From NCBI RefSeq assembly GCF_001547895.1, contig NZ_AP014627.1:1057501-1121500 (forward strand): DNA of 64,000 nucleotides. The letters are read 5' to 3'. Below the pieces are notes generated by a model that saw nothing but the letters and a program-made list of their open reading frames with translations, had not been told where the DNA came from and did not search any database. Numbering within the stretch: position 1 is the first letter of the stretch; every line of letters starts with the position of its first letter. Positions 8,642-18,220 of the stretch are shown here, one piece after another. Source of the stretch: Pseudomonas sp. Os17 (GTDB taxonomy: Bacteria; Pseudomonadota; Gammaproteobacteria; Pseudomonadales; Pseudomonadaceae). A program made the position numbers and the translations under genes.

Positions 8642-9391
8642 CTATTTGCCCGGCGGGTTCTCCACCCCGCGTTCGCGCACCCAGAACAGCGTCGCTCCGG
8701 CCACGGCGGCCGGCATCATCAGGATGTTGACGAAGGGGATCATCAGCGCCAGGTAGACGATGCCGCCAAAGCCCAGGCTCTGCCAGCGCTTCTGCCGCAG
8801 CCAGGCGAGCATGTCCTGCCAGCTCATCTTGTGGTTGTCCGCCGGGTAGTCGATGTACTGGATAGCCATCATCCAGATGCCGAACAGCAGCCACAGGGGC
8901 GCGGCCACCAGGTTGATCACCGGGATCAGCGAGAGGATGAACAGGCCGATGGCCCGGGGCAGGAAGTAGCCGAGCTTGCGCATTTCCCGGGACAGGGTGC
9001 GGGGGATCATGGCGATCAGCTCGCCCCAGCTGAAGGCGGGGAAATCATCGGTGCCGCGGACCACGGTTTCGACCTTTTCCGATAGAAAGCCGTTGAAGGG
9101 CGCGGCGATGATGTTGGCCAGCATGGTGAAGGTGAAAAACACCATCAGCGCCACCAGCACCATGAACAGTGGCCACAGGATGTAGCTGAGAAAGCTCAGC
9201 CAGTCCGGCAGGGTCGGCATCAGGCTGTCGATCCACAGGCTGAACTGGTGGCCGGCGAAATAGATCAATCCGACGAACAGTATCAGGTTGATCGCCAGGG
9301 GCAGGAGCACGAACAGGCGCAGGCCAGGGCTGAGGACCAGCTTCAGGCCTTCACGCAGGTATTGCGGTCCGGACAGTACGGGGGCGGGCAT
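8642..9391 (-). CDS. cysZ: Sulfate uptake protein CysZ
   Basis: 249 residues with four hydrophobic segments (about residues 25-47, 68-95, 145-170 and 205-235), the CysZ/EI24 topology. Typical segments are [21 protein letters not shown] at the N-terminus, [16 protein letters not shown] in the centre and [14 protein letters not shown]. CysZ is an inner-membrane high-affinity sulfate transporter feeding assimilation, which fits the presence of cysNC in the same window. It is divergent from trxB across a 310-bp gap. Confidence 0.9.
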   Translation of the reverse strand: MPAPVLSGPQYLREGLKLVLSPGLRLFVLLPLAINLILFVGLIYFAGHQFSLWIDSLMPTLPDWLSFLSYILWPLFMVLVALMVFFTFTMLANIIAAPFNGFLSEKVETVVRGTDDFPAFSWGELIAMIPRTLSREMRKLGYFLPRAIGLFILSLIPVINLVAAPLWLLFGIWMMAIQYIDYPADNHKMSWQDMLAWLRQKRWQSLGFGGIVYLALMIPFVNILMMPAAVAGATLFWVRERGVENPPGK

Positions 9392-10664
<1,273 letters not shown>

Positions 10665-10676
10665 TTTCCAGGCAAT

Positions 10677-10703
10677 AAAAAAACCGGCGCAAGCCGGTTT
10701 TTT
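10677..10703 (+). terminator. Terminator after trxB
   Basis: AAACCGGC / GCCGGTTT stem with a four-base loop, flanked by an A run upstream and TTTTTT downstream. It may work in both directions. Confidence 0.9.
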
Positions 10704-10715
10704 ATGGGGGTTGCA

Positions 10716-10776
10716 CTGTCGGAGCCGGTTTGTCAGTGGCGAGGCTGTCGCCTTCGCTGGCAAGCCGGCTGCTACA
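10716..10776. repeat. Degenerate REP pair (REPIN-like)
   Basis: Two imperfect REP cores in inverted orientation: a left arm with GGAGCCGGTTTGTC and a right arm with TTCGCTGGCAAGCCGGC ending GCTACAG. They form one long hairpin between the convergent trxB and hopJ-like genes. Confidence 0.6.
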
Positions 10777-10785
10777 GGCTCCGGA

Positions 10786-11124
10786 TCAGCGGCGGGTCAG
10801 CGGCTGGGCGGCGAACTTCACCCCGGCCAGGCCGTGGGCGATCAGGGCGCGGATGTTGCCGTGATCAGTGCCTTCGGGAGTGGCCAGTACCGAGCGGTAG
10901 TGTTCGCCAAAGGCCAGCAGGGCCTCGTTGTCGCTCAGGCCTTCCAGCAGGGCCAGGCCCAGGGTCTTGCACGAGCCTTCATTCTGTCCGGCAGCGTTTT
11001 CCACGCCGCCGTTGTTGAACGCCTGGGGCTGGTAGTGGTAACCGGCGGCGACAAAGGCCAGGGTGTCGGCAAAAGCATGTTCGCCGCTGTTCAGGCTGGC
11101 GCGCAGGGTGTTCAGGTCAGTCAT
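10786..11124 (-). CDS. HopJ-family small protein
   Basis: 112 residues from ATG 11124 (MTDLNTLRASL), with an AAAGGAAAG ribosome site inside the preceding gene; the longer upstream frame is unlike the family. It matches the HopJ type III effector family by YHYQPQAFNNGG, NEGSCKTLGLALL and FGEHYRSVLATPEGTDHGNI. The family name comes from a P. syringae effector screen, but related proteins are common in non-pathogenic pseudomonads with no secretion system nearby, so a housekeeping role is more likely. Its start overlaps the end of the DUF1244 gene by 8 nt, implying translational coupling. Confidence 0.82.
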   Translation of the reverse strand: MTDLNTLRASLNSGEHAFADTLAFVAAGYHYQPQAFNNGGVENAAGQNEGSCKTLGLALLEGLSDNEALLAFGEHYRSVLATPEGTDHGNIRALIAHGLAGVKFAAQPLTRR

Positions 11125-11413
11125 GGGGCTTTCCTTTGGCGAACGCCGCTTGCTGCTCGGCGCTGGCTTCTTTCTGGTAGAGATTTTTCCATTCGGCGTA
11201 GGGCATGCCGTACACCACTTCACGGGCCTCATCGAGGCTGACCTCGATCTGGCGTTCATCGGCCTCGGCCTTGTACCACTTGGACAGGCAGTTACGGCAG
11301 AACCCGGCCAGGTTCATCAGGTCGATGTTCTGCACGTCCTTGCGGTTGTCCAGGTGGGCCACCAGGCGGCGAAAGGCCGCGGCTTCCAGTTCCAGGCGTT
11401 GTTGAGGGGACAT
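11117..11413 (-). CDS. DUF1244 family protein
   Basis: 98 residues from ATG 11413; GTG at 11422 would add three residues. Conserved features are LEAAAFRRLVAHLDNR.DVQNIDLMNLAGFCRNCL and the pair KWYKAEADE and MPYAEWK. The family is small and alpha-helical, without catalytic assignment; the FCRNC cysteines are its most conserved feature. It is overlapped by the hopJ-like gene, and the two form a conserved-looking pair. Confidence 0.8.
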   Translation of the reverse strand: MSPQQRLELEAAAFRRLVAHLDNRKDVQNIDLMNLAGFCRNCLSKWYKAEADERQIEVSLDEAREVVYGMPYAEWKNLYQKEASAEQQAAFAKGKPHD

Positions 11414-11507
11414 AAGACTCACTGCACGTAGAAGGATGGGAACAGCTGCAAGCTACAAGCTGCCGGCGGCCAGTCAAAGCCCAATCGCCTTGACCGGCCG
11501 CTTGGCG

Positions 11508-11879
11508 CTAGCGACTTGCGGCCAATGTGATCGACACCGATTCGGCAAAGCGCAGGGCGTGGGGCTTGTCGACCTCGACCTCGGCGTAGTGCACCGAGTC
11601 GTTGCTCATCACCAGGTCCAGCAGTTCCTGGGTCAGGCGCTCCAGCAGGGCGAAGCGATTGCCTTCGACGTGAGCGATGATCGCCTTGGTGATGGTGCGA
11701 TAGTTCAGCGCATGATCGATATCGTTGTCACGCACCGCCTCCTGGGCGGGGTACAGGATGGTCAGGTTGATCAGCACATCCTGCTTGTTGAGGATTTCTT
11801 CCTCGTTGATTCCGATGTAGGTCCGCAGGAGCAGGTCCTTGACTCGGATACGAGCCATTCCTGGCTGAAGTTGTGGCAT
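11508..11879 (-). CDS. folX: Dihydroneopterin triphosphate 2'-epimerase
   Basis: 123 residues from ATG 11879 ([20 protein letters not shown]). FolB/FolX tunnelling fold: [32 protein letters not shown] and [17 protein letters not shown]. The N-terminus and the location after folE with only 2 bp between them point to FolX rather than the aldolase FolB. FolX converts 7,8-dihydroneopterin triphosphate to dihydromonapterin triphosphate, which FolM then reduces (after dephosphorylation) to tetrahydromonapterin. Confidence 0.9.
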   Translation of the reverse strand: MPQLQPGMARIRVKDLLLRTYIGINEEEILNKQDVLINLTILYPAQEAVRDNDIDHALNYRTITKAIIAHVEGNRFALLERLTQELLDLVMSNDSVHYAEVEVDKPHALRFAESVSITLAASR

Positions 11880-11881
11880 TG

Positions 11882-12442
11882 CTACTTGCTCCGTCCAATC
11901 AATTGCAGGAATTCCTGGCGAGTGGTGCTCGAATCGCGGAAGGCGCCGAGCATCACCGAGGTGTGCATGGTGGAATTCTGTTTCTCGACGCCGCGCATCA
12001 TCATGCACATGTGCTTGGCCTCGATCACCACCGCGACGCCGGCGGCCTGGGTCACGCTCTGCAGCGCGTCGGCGATTTCCCGGGTGAGATTTTCCTGGAT
12101 CTGCAGGCGCCTGGCGAACATATCGACGATGCGGGCGATCTTCGACAGCCCCAGCACCTTGCCGGTGGGAATATAAGCCACATGGGCCTTGCCGATGAAG
12201 GGCAGCAGGTGATGTTCGCACAGCGAATACAGTTCGATGTCGGCGACTATCACCATTTCATCGCTGTCGGAGGCGAACAGCGCGCCGTTGACGATCTCCT
12301 CCAGCGACTGGCTGTAGCCGTGACACAGGTACTGCATGGCTTTGGCTGCGCGCTTGGGGGTGTCGAGCAAACCTTCGCGCTCGGGGTCTTCGCCCAGATC
12401 CTTGAGGATCTCGCGGTAATGCTGGGGCAGGGAAAGGCTCAT
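11882..12442 (-). CDS. folE: GTP cyclohydrolase I, type IA
   Basis: 186 residues. Zinc and active-site motif [21 protein letters not shown] with Cys75 and His77/78, a third zinc ligand Cys in [10 protein letters not shown], and [16 protein letters not shown]. It makes 7,8-dihydroneopterin triphosphate from GTP. Its position between folM and folX argues that this copy serves the monapterin branch; pseudomonads carry more than one GTP cyclohydrolase I gene. Confidence 0.94.
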   Translation of the reverse strand: MSLSLPQHYREILKDLGEDPEREGLLDTPKRAAKAMQYLCHGYSQSLEEIVNGALFASDSDEMVIVADIELYSLCEHHLLPFIGKAHVAYIPTGKVLGLSKIARIVDMFARRLQIQENLTREIADALQSVTQAAGVAVVIEAKHMCMMMRGVEKQNSTMHTSVMLGAFRDSSTTRQEFLQLIGRSK

Positions 12443-12464
12443 GCATGGTCCTCGCGGGGCCGGC

Positions 12465-13175
12465 TTACTTGATGTGTCGCCCGCCGTTGACGGTCAGGGT
12501 GGTGCCGGTGACATAGGGGTTGTCCAGCAGGTAGCGCAGGCTCTGGTAGATCACTTCGCTGCCGGGTTCGATGCCCAGCGCGGATTTGGCCAGGGTCTTG
12601 GCGCGGTACGCCGCGTCGTCGTCGGGATTGAACAATAGCAGGGCCGGAGCAATGCCGTTGACCTTGATTGTCGGGGCGTATTTCGCCGCGAAGGACAGGG
12701 TCAGGCTGTCCAGCCCGGCTTTGCTGGCGCAGTAGGCAATGTGCTTGCTGCTGCCTTTGCGGGTCACGTCGTCGCTGATGTGGATGATGTCCGCGGGGCT
12801 CGAGCGCTGCAGCAACTCCGCGCAGTGCAGGTTGATCAGGTAGGGCGCGAGCATGTGCACGCTGAACATCCGGGTAAAGGCGGCGCTTTCCTCGCCCGGG
12901 CTTTCTTCCAGCCACTCCGAGGCGTTGTGGACGATGGCCCGCAGGCGGTCGGTTTGGGTTTTCAGCTCGCTGATCAAGGCCAGGATTCCGGCCTCGCTGG
13001 ACAGGTCGGCGAACAGCAGGGTCGCGCCTTTTTCATGCAGGGTTTCAAGGCCTGGGCGCAGGCTGCGGTAAGTGACGATCACCGGCTGTCCGTCTTCGAG
13101 CAAGCGCAGGGCGCAATGCAGGCCGACACGCTGGCTGGCGCCAGTGATCAGGATCGGGGCGGGGGAGGCGTTCAT
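12465..13175 (-). CDS. folM: Dihydromonapterin reductase FolM
   Basis: 236-residue short-chain dehydrogenase: nucleotide-binding TGASQRVG (residues 11-18), IVHNAS, catalytic YCASK and C-terminal TVNGGRHIK. The GASQRVG form and the folE/folX context identify FolM, which reduces dihydromonapterin to tetrahydromonapterin. In pseudomonads this pterin is the cofactor of phenylalanine hydroxylase, which links this operon with the homogentisate genes at 29-33 kb. It is the first gene of folM-folE-folX (22-bp gap to folE). Confidence 0.9.
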   Translation of the reverse strand: MNASPAPILITGASQRVGLHCALRLLEDGQPVIVTYRSLRPGLETLHEKGATLLFADLSSEAGILALISELKTQTDRLRAIVHNASEWLEESPGEESAAFTRMFSVHMLAPYLINLHCAELLQRSSPADIIHISDDVTRKGSSKHIAYCASKAGLDSLTLSFAAKYAPTIKVNGIAPALLLFNPDDDAAYRAKTLAKSALGIEPGSEVIYQSLRYLLDNPYVTGTTLTVNGGRHIK

Positions 13176-13275
13176 GGAGGGCTCGCGTCGCGGGTAGTGG
13201 GAAAACTATACCAGCGAGGGGCGGACCTGTGCCTGCAGGCAACAGGCTGGTCGGCGAAAGCGACCTTGCGCGGCT

Positions 13276-13347
13276 CTTCGCTGGCAAGCCAGCTCCTGCG
13301 CTCGGCGCGAATGTTGCGCCAGGTGCTGCAGGAGCCGGCTTGCCGGC
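13276..13347. repeat. REPIN: two inverted REP sequences
   Basis: CTTCGCTGGCAAGCCAGCTCC on the left and GGAGCCGGCTTGCCGGC on the right form an inverted pair about 28 bp apart, between folM and the next gene. Confidence 0.8.
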
Positions 13348-13350
13348 AAA

Positions 13351-13920
13351 TCACGGATTTTGCGTCGAGGGGGCGCTCGGCAATACGCGCGCCGGTGTGC
13401 TGTTGAGCCAGTTGGCCAGCAGGCGGGTGGACAGCGGAATGAAGAAATAGACCATCAGCGGGGTCAGCGCCAGGGTGCTGACAAACACCCGGGGCAGCAG
13501 GCTCAGATCACTGAGCAAGGGGCCGAGGACGAAGTTGAACAGCAGCGATACCGGGAAGAATGCCAGCCAGATGGCCACGGCCTGCTTCCAGCGTGGCGGC
13601 CGTTGTCCGGCGGCGCCGAACCAGCCGTCGATGCCACTGACCCGGTGCTCCGACGGGTGGGCAAACAGATCGCTGCCCCGGGCCAGCCAGGCGGTACGCG
13701 AGGCGGAGTGCTCCCAGGTGTGCAGGGTATGTTCGTCGGCAAAGCGGAAGATGATCTGGAATTCGTCATCGTCGGGCGGTGGTGCAAGGACACCGGAACC
13801 CAGGTAGCCGGGAAAGTCGGTGGCCAGTTGTTCGCCTTCGCGCAGCCAGGCGATCAGGTCCTGGTAACGGCCGTCGGCAACGCGCCGGGCAACCATCAGG
13901 GTGACGGGTGAGGTAGACAT
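13351..13920 (-). CDS. Membrane-anchored antibiotic-biosynthesis-monooxygenase-like protein
   Basis: 189 residues from ATG 13920 (MSTSPVTLMVARRV). The first 90 residues form an ABM-type dimeric alpha/beta barrel (YQDLIAWLREGEQLATDFPGYLG, then FQIIFRFADEHTLHTWEHS). The rest has two or three transmembrane helices (about 115-140 and 145-170). Soluble ABM proteins are monooxygenases or heme/quinone-handling enzymes; the membrane version has no assigned role. It is divergent from the LitR-like regulator across 212 bp, so it is a candidate target of that regulator. Confidence 0.72.
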   Translation of the reverse strand: MSTSPVTLMVARRVADGRYQDLIAWLREGEQLATDFPGYLGSGVLAPPPDDDEFQIIFRFADEHTLHTWEHSASRTAWLARGSDLFAHPSEHRVSGIDGWFGAAGQRPPRWKQAVAIWLAFFPVSLLFNFVLGPLLSDLSLLPRVFVSTLALTPLMVYFFIPLSTRLLANWLNSTPARVLPSAPSTQNP

Positions 13921-14132
13921 TATGTATCTCCGTAAAACCAATGCGCTGCCTGGATAAGGCAGGCGCTTGACGTGGCACCGGGGTAGTGGGCCGCGCCTGA
14001 AACAAGCAAGGATTATTCCCGATTGCTGGCGCGGGACCAACGACGCCGGTCGGTTTTTCTCGGGCTTGAAGCATTTGCGTCGGGGAAGAGTAGAATGAGC
14101 GCCACTTTGTTTACCGGTGTGTTCTCCCCCAG

Positions 14133-15092
14133 ATGCCCGTCATGACTGAACTTGCCCCTGTCACGCCCGCCCCTGACCCTGTCGCTCAGGACGAGTTGTT
14201 TCCGATTCGTGAGGTGGCGCGCCTGACCGGCATCAACCCGGTGACCCTGCGGGCCTGGGAGCGACGCTACGGTCTGATTCAACCCACGCGCACCGAAAGT
14301 GGGCATCGCCTGTATTCCATGCACGATGTTGAGGCGGTGCGGGAGATTCTGGGCTGGATCGAGCGTGGCGTGGCGGTGAGCAAGGTCGGCAAGATCCTGG
14401 CCAAGAACCGCGCTGTCCAGGCGCAGGGCAAGGCGCCGCTGGACGATGCCCTGCAAGGCGAGTACGGCCAGTGGCGCGATCAGTTGAAGCTGGCGGTGAG
14501 CGCCTTCGATGAGGAGCTGCTGGAGCGTCTGTACGGGCAGATTTTTTCCAGTTATGCCCTGCCAGTGGTGTTCCAGGACATCTTCCTGCCGTTCTGGAAG
14601 CAGCTGCTGCAGGTTCGGGACGGTTTCGGCCAGACCAGCGAGTGGTTGTTTCTGGACGGTTTCCTGCGCGCGCGGATCACTCAGCGTCTGTTGTTGCAGC
14701 GGGCCGGGCAGAGCCGGCACTTGTTGCTGACCGCGCTCAACGAACAGTGTCGCGAGCTGGAGCTGTTGGTGGCGGCGCTGATGCTCGGGCATGACCAGCT
14801 CGGTGTGCGTCTGCTGGGGCCGGGGGCGCCCTTGGAGGAGCTGACCCTGGTTTGCGAGAAGCTCCAGCCCGTGGCCCTGGTGGTGTTTTCCAATCATGCG
14901 CCCACGGCGGAACTGCCCAAGCGTCTCCAGCGTCTGGCGCTGACCCTGGATTGTCCGCTGATGCTGGCCGGAGATGCGGCGGACCTGGCGCAGGAGCGTC
15001 TCAGCGGTTCGCCGGTGGCCTGCCTGGGGAATGAAGGACGCCTGATGCAGAAGCGCCTGCGGCAGTTCCTCAGCGGGCGCCTGGATACCTGA
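14133..15092 (+). CDS. MerR-family regulator, class II LitR-like (no B12 histidine)
   Basis: 319 residues. MerR helix-turn-helix at about 20-90 (LFPIREVARLTGINPVTLRAWERRYGL, then ESGHRLYS), a helical linker, then a degenerate cobalamin-binding-like domain. At the place where LitR/CarH proteins have the E-x-H cobalamin motif this protein reads NEQC (Cys near residue 206), so it probably does not bind adenosylcobalamin. That matches the described class II LitR regulators of P. putida, which depend on a LOV photoreceptor for light response. A short LOV gene lies 0.7 kb downstream on the other strand. The ATG lacks a clear Shine-Dalgarno; ATG 14142 is an alternative. Confidence 0.8.
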   Translation: MPVMTELAPVTPAPDPVAQDELFPIREVARLTGINPVTLRAWERRYGLIQPTRTESGHRLYSMHDVEAVREILGWIERGVAVSKVGKILAKNRAVQAQGKAPLDDALQGEYGQWRDQLKLAVSAFDEELLERLYGQIFSSYALPVVFQDIFLPFWKQLLQVRDGFGQTSEWLFLDGFLRARITQRLLLQRAGQSRHLLLTALNEQCRELELLVAALMLGHDQLGVRLLGPGAPLEELTLVCEKLQPVALVVFSNHAPTAELPKRLQRLALTLDCPLMLAGDAADLAQERLSGSPVACLGNEGRLMQKRLRQFLSGRLDT

Positions 15093-15114
15093 GCCCGCCG
15101 TTGGCCCGCCCGCC

Positions 15115-15720
15115 TCAGGCGTGCAGGGCCGGATGGCTGTGGCGATGCTGCTGGAGGATGAACTGGCGCAGGCGCTCGGTTTCTTCCACATCACGCTGAT
15201 CCAGGCGATAGGCATAGAAACCGGCTTCGGTCTGGCGCTCGAAGCGCCCATGCAGGGCAATCCGCTCATACCCCGAGGGGCTGAACCACTGGGCGAACTG
15301 CTTGGGCGGCCGGGTCCGGTTGCGGATCTCCAGCAACACGCCCTTGAACGACACTTCCCGCACCCACAGGCGTCCCGGCTGGCCCTTGGCGTTTTCCAGG
15401 GCCACCGGTTCTTCCAGCGCCAGGCGCCAGGGCCGGACCATCGGGCCGTCCTCGAAGATGCTCGGCACACCCAGGCGCAGATGCAGGGCATGGAACTCGT
15501 CTTCCACCAATTGCAGGGGAAAGGTCATCTGCTGATTGTCGAAGTGCGCCTGGATGGTGACCTTTTCGTTGGCGGCCAGGCGGGTCAGCAAGTCACGGAT
15601 CTGCGAGCCGCCATTGACCAGCAGGCTGGATGTGCTGTCGCGCACATTGAGCTGCGGGTTGTGCTGCATGGTCCGGATGAAATCCAGTTCATCCTGAGTG
15701 AGAAGGGCGTCACGCTGCAT
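15115..15720 (-). CDS. Putative PilZ-like / YcgR-like protein
   Basis: 201 residues from ATG 15720. The N-terminal part (IRDLLTRLAANEKVTIQAHFDNQ, then QLVEDEFHALHL) resembles the YcgR N-terminal domain. The C-terminal part (GRLWVREVSFKGVLLEI, then a tail ending RDVEETERLRQFI) resembles a PilZ beta barrel. The RxxxR c-di-GMP binding motif expected between them is not recognisable, so nucleotide binding is doubtful. It sits directly downstream of the LOV gene on the same strand (69 bp gap), so co-expression is likely. Functional assignment is tentative. Confidence 0.6.
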   Translation of the reverse strand: MQRDALLTQDELDFIRTMQHNPQLNVRDSTSSLLVNGGSQIRDLLTRLAANEKVTIQAHFDNQQMTFPLQLVEDEFHALHLRLGVPSIFEDGPMVRPWRLALEEPVALENAKGQPGRLWVREVSFKGVLLEIRNRTRPPKQFAQWFSPSGYERIALHGRFERQTEAGFYAYRLDQRDVEETERLRQFILQQHRHSHPALHA

Positions 15721-15789
15721 GATGTTGCTCGAAGGGTGGAGTACAGATCGGCGGGGAATATCCCTACAGACCACGAAAGATGGATTTTA

Positions 15790-16248
15790 TTAGTGTCCGT
15801 CGGTCGCCTTGAACGCGGCCAGTTCGGCCTGTGCCGCGGCCAACTGTTGTTCCAGCTGGAGCAGCCGTTGCTGAGCCTTGATCTGTGCGCTGACATCCTT
15901 TTGCACACCGATGAAATAGGTCAGCTGGTCGCTGTCGTTGAACACCGGAGTGATCGACAGCTCGTTCCAGAAGTGGCTGCCGTCCTTGCGGTAGTTGCGC
16001 AGCACCTCGCGGCACGGCTGGCCCTTGCCCAGGGCCTGGCGGATCCGCTCCAGTCCCGGCTGGTCACGGTCTCCGGACTGCAGGAAACGACAGTCCTGAT
16101 AAAGCACCTCATCGGCGCTGTAGCCCGTCAATCGCTCGAAGGCCGGGTTCACGTAAATCACGATGTTGTCTTCGCCTTCCTGTTCCGCGACCACAATCCC
16201 GTCGTTGGAGGCGTCGATCATCCGTTGCAGAAGATGCGCGTTGATCAT
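15790..16248 (-). CDS. Short LOV blue-light photoreceptor
   Basis: 152 residues: one LOV (PAS) domain with a C-terminal coiled-coil-like helix (about 120-148) and no output domain. The photoactive motif is present: YQDCRFLQ with Cys53, and NYRKDGSHFWNELSITPV follows. It is highly similar, from memory, to the P. putida short LOV proteins PpSB1-LOV and PpSB2-LOV. Of the arginines that contact the FMN phosphate in SB1, Arg54 and Arg61 are kept but position 66 is Leu. Such proteins are dimers forming a flavin-cysteine adduct in blue light. Its neighbours suggest signalling to the LitR-like regulator. Confidence 0.93.
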   Translation of the reverse strand: MINAHLLQRMIDASNDGIVVAEQEGEDNIVIYVNPAFERLTGYSADEVLYQDCRFLQSGDRDQPGLERIRQALGKGQPCREVLRNYRKDGSHFWNELSITPVFNDSDQLTYFIGVQKDVSAQIKAQQRLLQLEQQLAAAQAELAAFKATDGH

Positions 16249-16403
16249 CCCGAAGTTCCGCTATCGATCAGTTGGTGCTGGATTCTAAGACATGCTGGCA
16301 CGCTGTCCACTGGGGCTCTCCAGAGGCGCGGGATGCCAGGAAGGGGATTTTACTCCGTAGCTGGTAATATCCCAGTCTTTTAGTCAGCTTCAGGAACAGA
16401 TTG

Positions 16404-16859
16404 ATGAAAGTCGCCATCCTTTCCGGCTCGGTCTACGGCACGGCTGAAGAAGTCGCCCGGCACGCCGCCAAGCTCCTCAACGCTGCAGGCCTGGAGGCCT
16501 GGCACAACCCACGGGCCAGTCTGGCCGAGCTTCAGGCCTTCGCGCCGCAGGCGTTGCTGGCGGTGACCTCGACCACCGGCATGGGGGAACTGCCCGACAA
16601 CCTGCTGCCGCTGTATTCGAGCCTTCGCGATCAGTTGCCCGCCGCCTGTCGCGGGCTGCCGGGGGCGGTGATCGGCCTCGGCGATTCCAGCTATGGCGAT
16701 ACCTTTTGCGGTGGCGGTGAGCAGATGCGCGAATTGTTCGCCGAACTGGGCGTGCGCGAAGTGCTGCCGATGCTGCGCCTGGACGCCAGCGAGAGCGTGA
16801 CCCCGGAAACCGACGCCGAGCCCTGGCTGGCCGAGTTGATCAGCGCCCTGCGGGGCTGA
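16404..16859 (+). CDS. Flavodoxin, MioC type
   Basis: 151 residues from ATG 16404. A single flavodoxin domain: FMN phosphate loop SGSVYGTAEEVA at the start, then TSTTGMGELPDNL and GLGDSSYGDTFCGGG. It is an electron carrier in the cytoplasm; the partner is unknown. Size and motifs fit the MioC-type short flavodoxin of pseudomonads. Its last 20 bases overlap the end of the convergent LysR gene. Confidence 0.88.
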   Translation: MKVAILSGSVYGTAEEVARHAAKLLNAAGLEAWHNPRASLAELQAFAPQALLAVTSTTGMGELPDNLLPLYSSLRDQLPAACRGLPGAVIGLGDSSYGDTFCGGGEQMRELFAELGVREVLPMLRLDASESVTPETDAEPWLAELISALRG

Positions 16860-17736
16860 CCGGCTGTTCCCGCAGCAGCGCGAGCCAGGCTTGCGCTGCC
16901 TTAGACAGATAAGCGCCCTGGCGCCAGATGAAGGCGATATCCCAACGCAGGTAGTCCGGCGCCTTGAGTGTCAGGCGCACCACACCCGGCCGCACCAGGC
17001 CGCGGGCCACCACACTGGGCAGCAACACCACGCCCTGGCCGGCGGCCACCAGCGCCGCGAGAAAATCCGCCTGACCACTGCGCCCGCCCTCCTTGGGAGT
17101 GAAGCCCACCTGCTGGCAGGCCTGGAGCAACCGGTCGTTGAGCACAAAGCTGCGCTGATAGAGGAGGAAGGGGGTATCCGCCAGTTCTTCCAGGCGCACC
17201 TGGGCGTTCATCGCCAGGGGATGATCGGCGGGCAGCAAGGCATCCAGCGGCTCATCGCAAAAGGGCTGGTAGGCAAACGCCGGGTCCTTGGGGGTCAGGC
17301 TGCCGCCCAGTTCCAGCTCGCCATTGCGCACCGCCTGCTCGACATTCAGGCTGCCGCCTTCGAGCAGTGACACCTGAATGTTCGGATAGCGCCGACGGTA
17401 TTCGGCAAAGCGGCTGGCGAACAGCGCGTCGCTGCCCAGCAACGGCAGGCCCAGGCGCAGTTCGCCCCGGGCCAGCTGGCTCAGGTCGTCCAGCTCGCTG
17501 AGCAGCTCGTGGCGCAGGCGTAGCATGCCCTCGGCCCGTTGCAGCACCACCTGGCCGGCGGCGGTGAGGTGAATGTGCGAGCCCTGGCGCTCCAGCAGGG
17601 GCGTGCCCAGGCTCTGTTCCAGCTGAGCGATCTGTTTGCTGACGGCCGACTGGCTGATGTGCAGGGTCTTGGCCGCCTGGGTGAACCCGCCCTGGCGCAT
17701 CACTTCGACGAAGCTGCGCAGTTGTTTGAAATCCAT
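16840..17736 (-). CDS. LysR-family regulator divergent from lrgAB
   Basis: 298 residues from ATG 17736 (MDFKQLRSFVEVMRQGGFTQ). N-terminal winged helix with AKTLHISQSAVSKQIAQLEQSLGTPL, then a periplasmic-binding-like effector domain. The divergent arrangement with lrgA/lrgB and the palindrome between them suggest that it controls these genes, as CidR does for cidAB in other bacteria (analogy, not shown here). Confidence 0.9.
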   Translation of the reverse strand: MDFKQLRSFVEVMRQGGFTQAAKTLHISQSAVSKQIAQLEQSLGTPLLERQGSHIHLTAAGQVVLQRAEGMLRLRHELLSELDDLSQLARGELRLGLPLLGSDALFASRFAEYRRRYPNIQVSLLEGGSLNVEQAVRNGELELGGSLTPKDPAFAYQPFCDEPLDALLPADHPLAMNAQVRLEELADTPFLLYQRSFVLNDRLLQACQQVGFTPKEGGRSGQADFLAALVAAGQGVVLLPSVVARGLVRPGVVRLTLKAPDYLRWDIAFIWRQGAYLSKAAQAWLALLREQPVSPAGR

Positions 17737-17743
17737 GGTGGTG

Positions 17744-17758
17744 ATTCCAGATTGGAAT
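17744..17758. promoter_or_regulatory. Candidate LysR operator ATTCCA-GAT-TGGAAT
   Basis: A perfect 6-3-6 inverted repeat with T-N11-A spacing, eight bases upstream of the LysR start codon and 76 bp before lrgA. This is the expected site type for a LysR protein autoregulating and activating a divergent target. Confidence 0.6.
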
Positions 17759-17833
17759 GGTTTCGAGTCTAACAATTCGCTTCGGTGATGCGGGGGCTTT
17801 TCATAAAATAGCCCCCTGAGAGGACCTGACCCC

Positions 17834-18220
17834 ATGAACATTTCCACCTGTAAACGCCTGAGCCGCCTGATTTACGAGCTGGCGGTGCTGCTGGCCATCT
17901 ATTTTCTCGGTTGCCAACTGGCCACCTGGCTGCCCTGGCCAATTCCCGGCGGAGTCATCGGCCTGGGGCTGTTGCTGCTGGCCTTCGCCCTGGGCTGGGT
18001 CAAGCCGGCGGCGCTGCAACTGGGGGCCGGCCTGCTGATGGCGGAGATGCTGCTGTTTTTCATTCCGGCGCTGATGAGCCTGCTGGATTACGGCAGCCTG
18101 CTGCGCGAGGACGGCTGGCGGATCCTTCTGGTGATCGGCATCAGCACCTTGCTGGTGATGCTGGTGACCGCACTGACCGTGGAATGGGTGTGCCGCTGGA
18201 GAATGCGCCATGAAGCTTGA
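17834..18220 (+). CDS. CidA/LrgA family holin-like protein
   Basis: 128 residues with four predicted membrane helices and the family segment WLPWPIPGGVIGLGLLLLAF, followed by LGAGLLMAEMLLFFIPALM. LrgA/CidA proteins are small inner-membrane proteins that act with LrgB/CidB in overflow metabolite export or regulated lysis. It overlaps the next gene by 11 nt. Confidence 0.9.
   Translation: MNISTCKRLSRLIYELAVLLAIYFLGCQLATWLPWPIPGGVIGLGLLLLAFALGWVKPAALQLGAGLLMAEMLLFFIPALMSLLDYGSLLREDGWRILLVIGISTLLVMLVTALTVEWVCRWRMRHEA

Noticed and set aside
11441..11465. Short palindromic AGCTTGTAGCTTGCAGC-type sequence after folX
   Set aside because: It looks like a common short Pseudomonas repeat, but only one imperfect copy is present and I cannot support a boundary or function.
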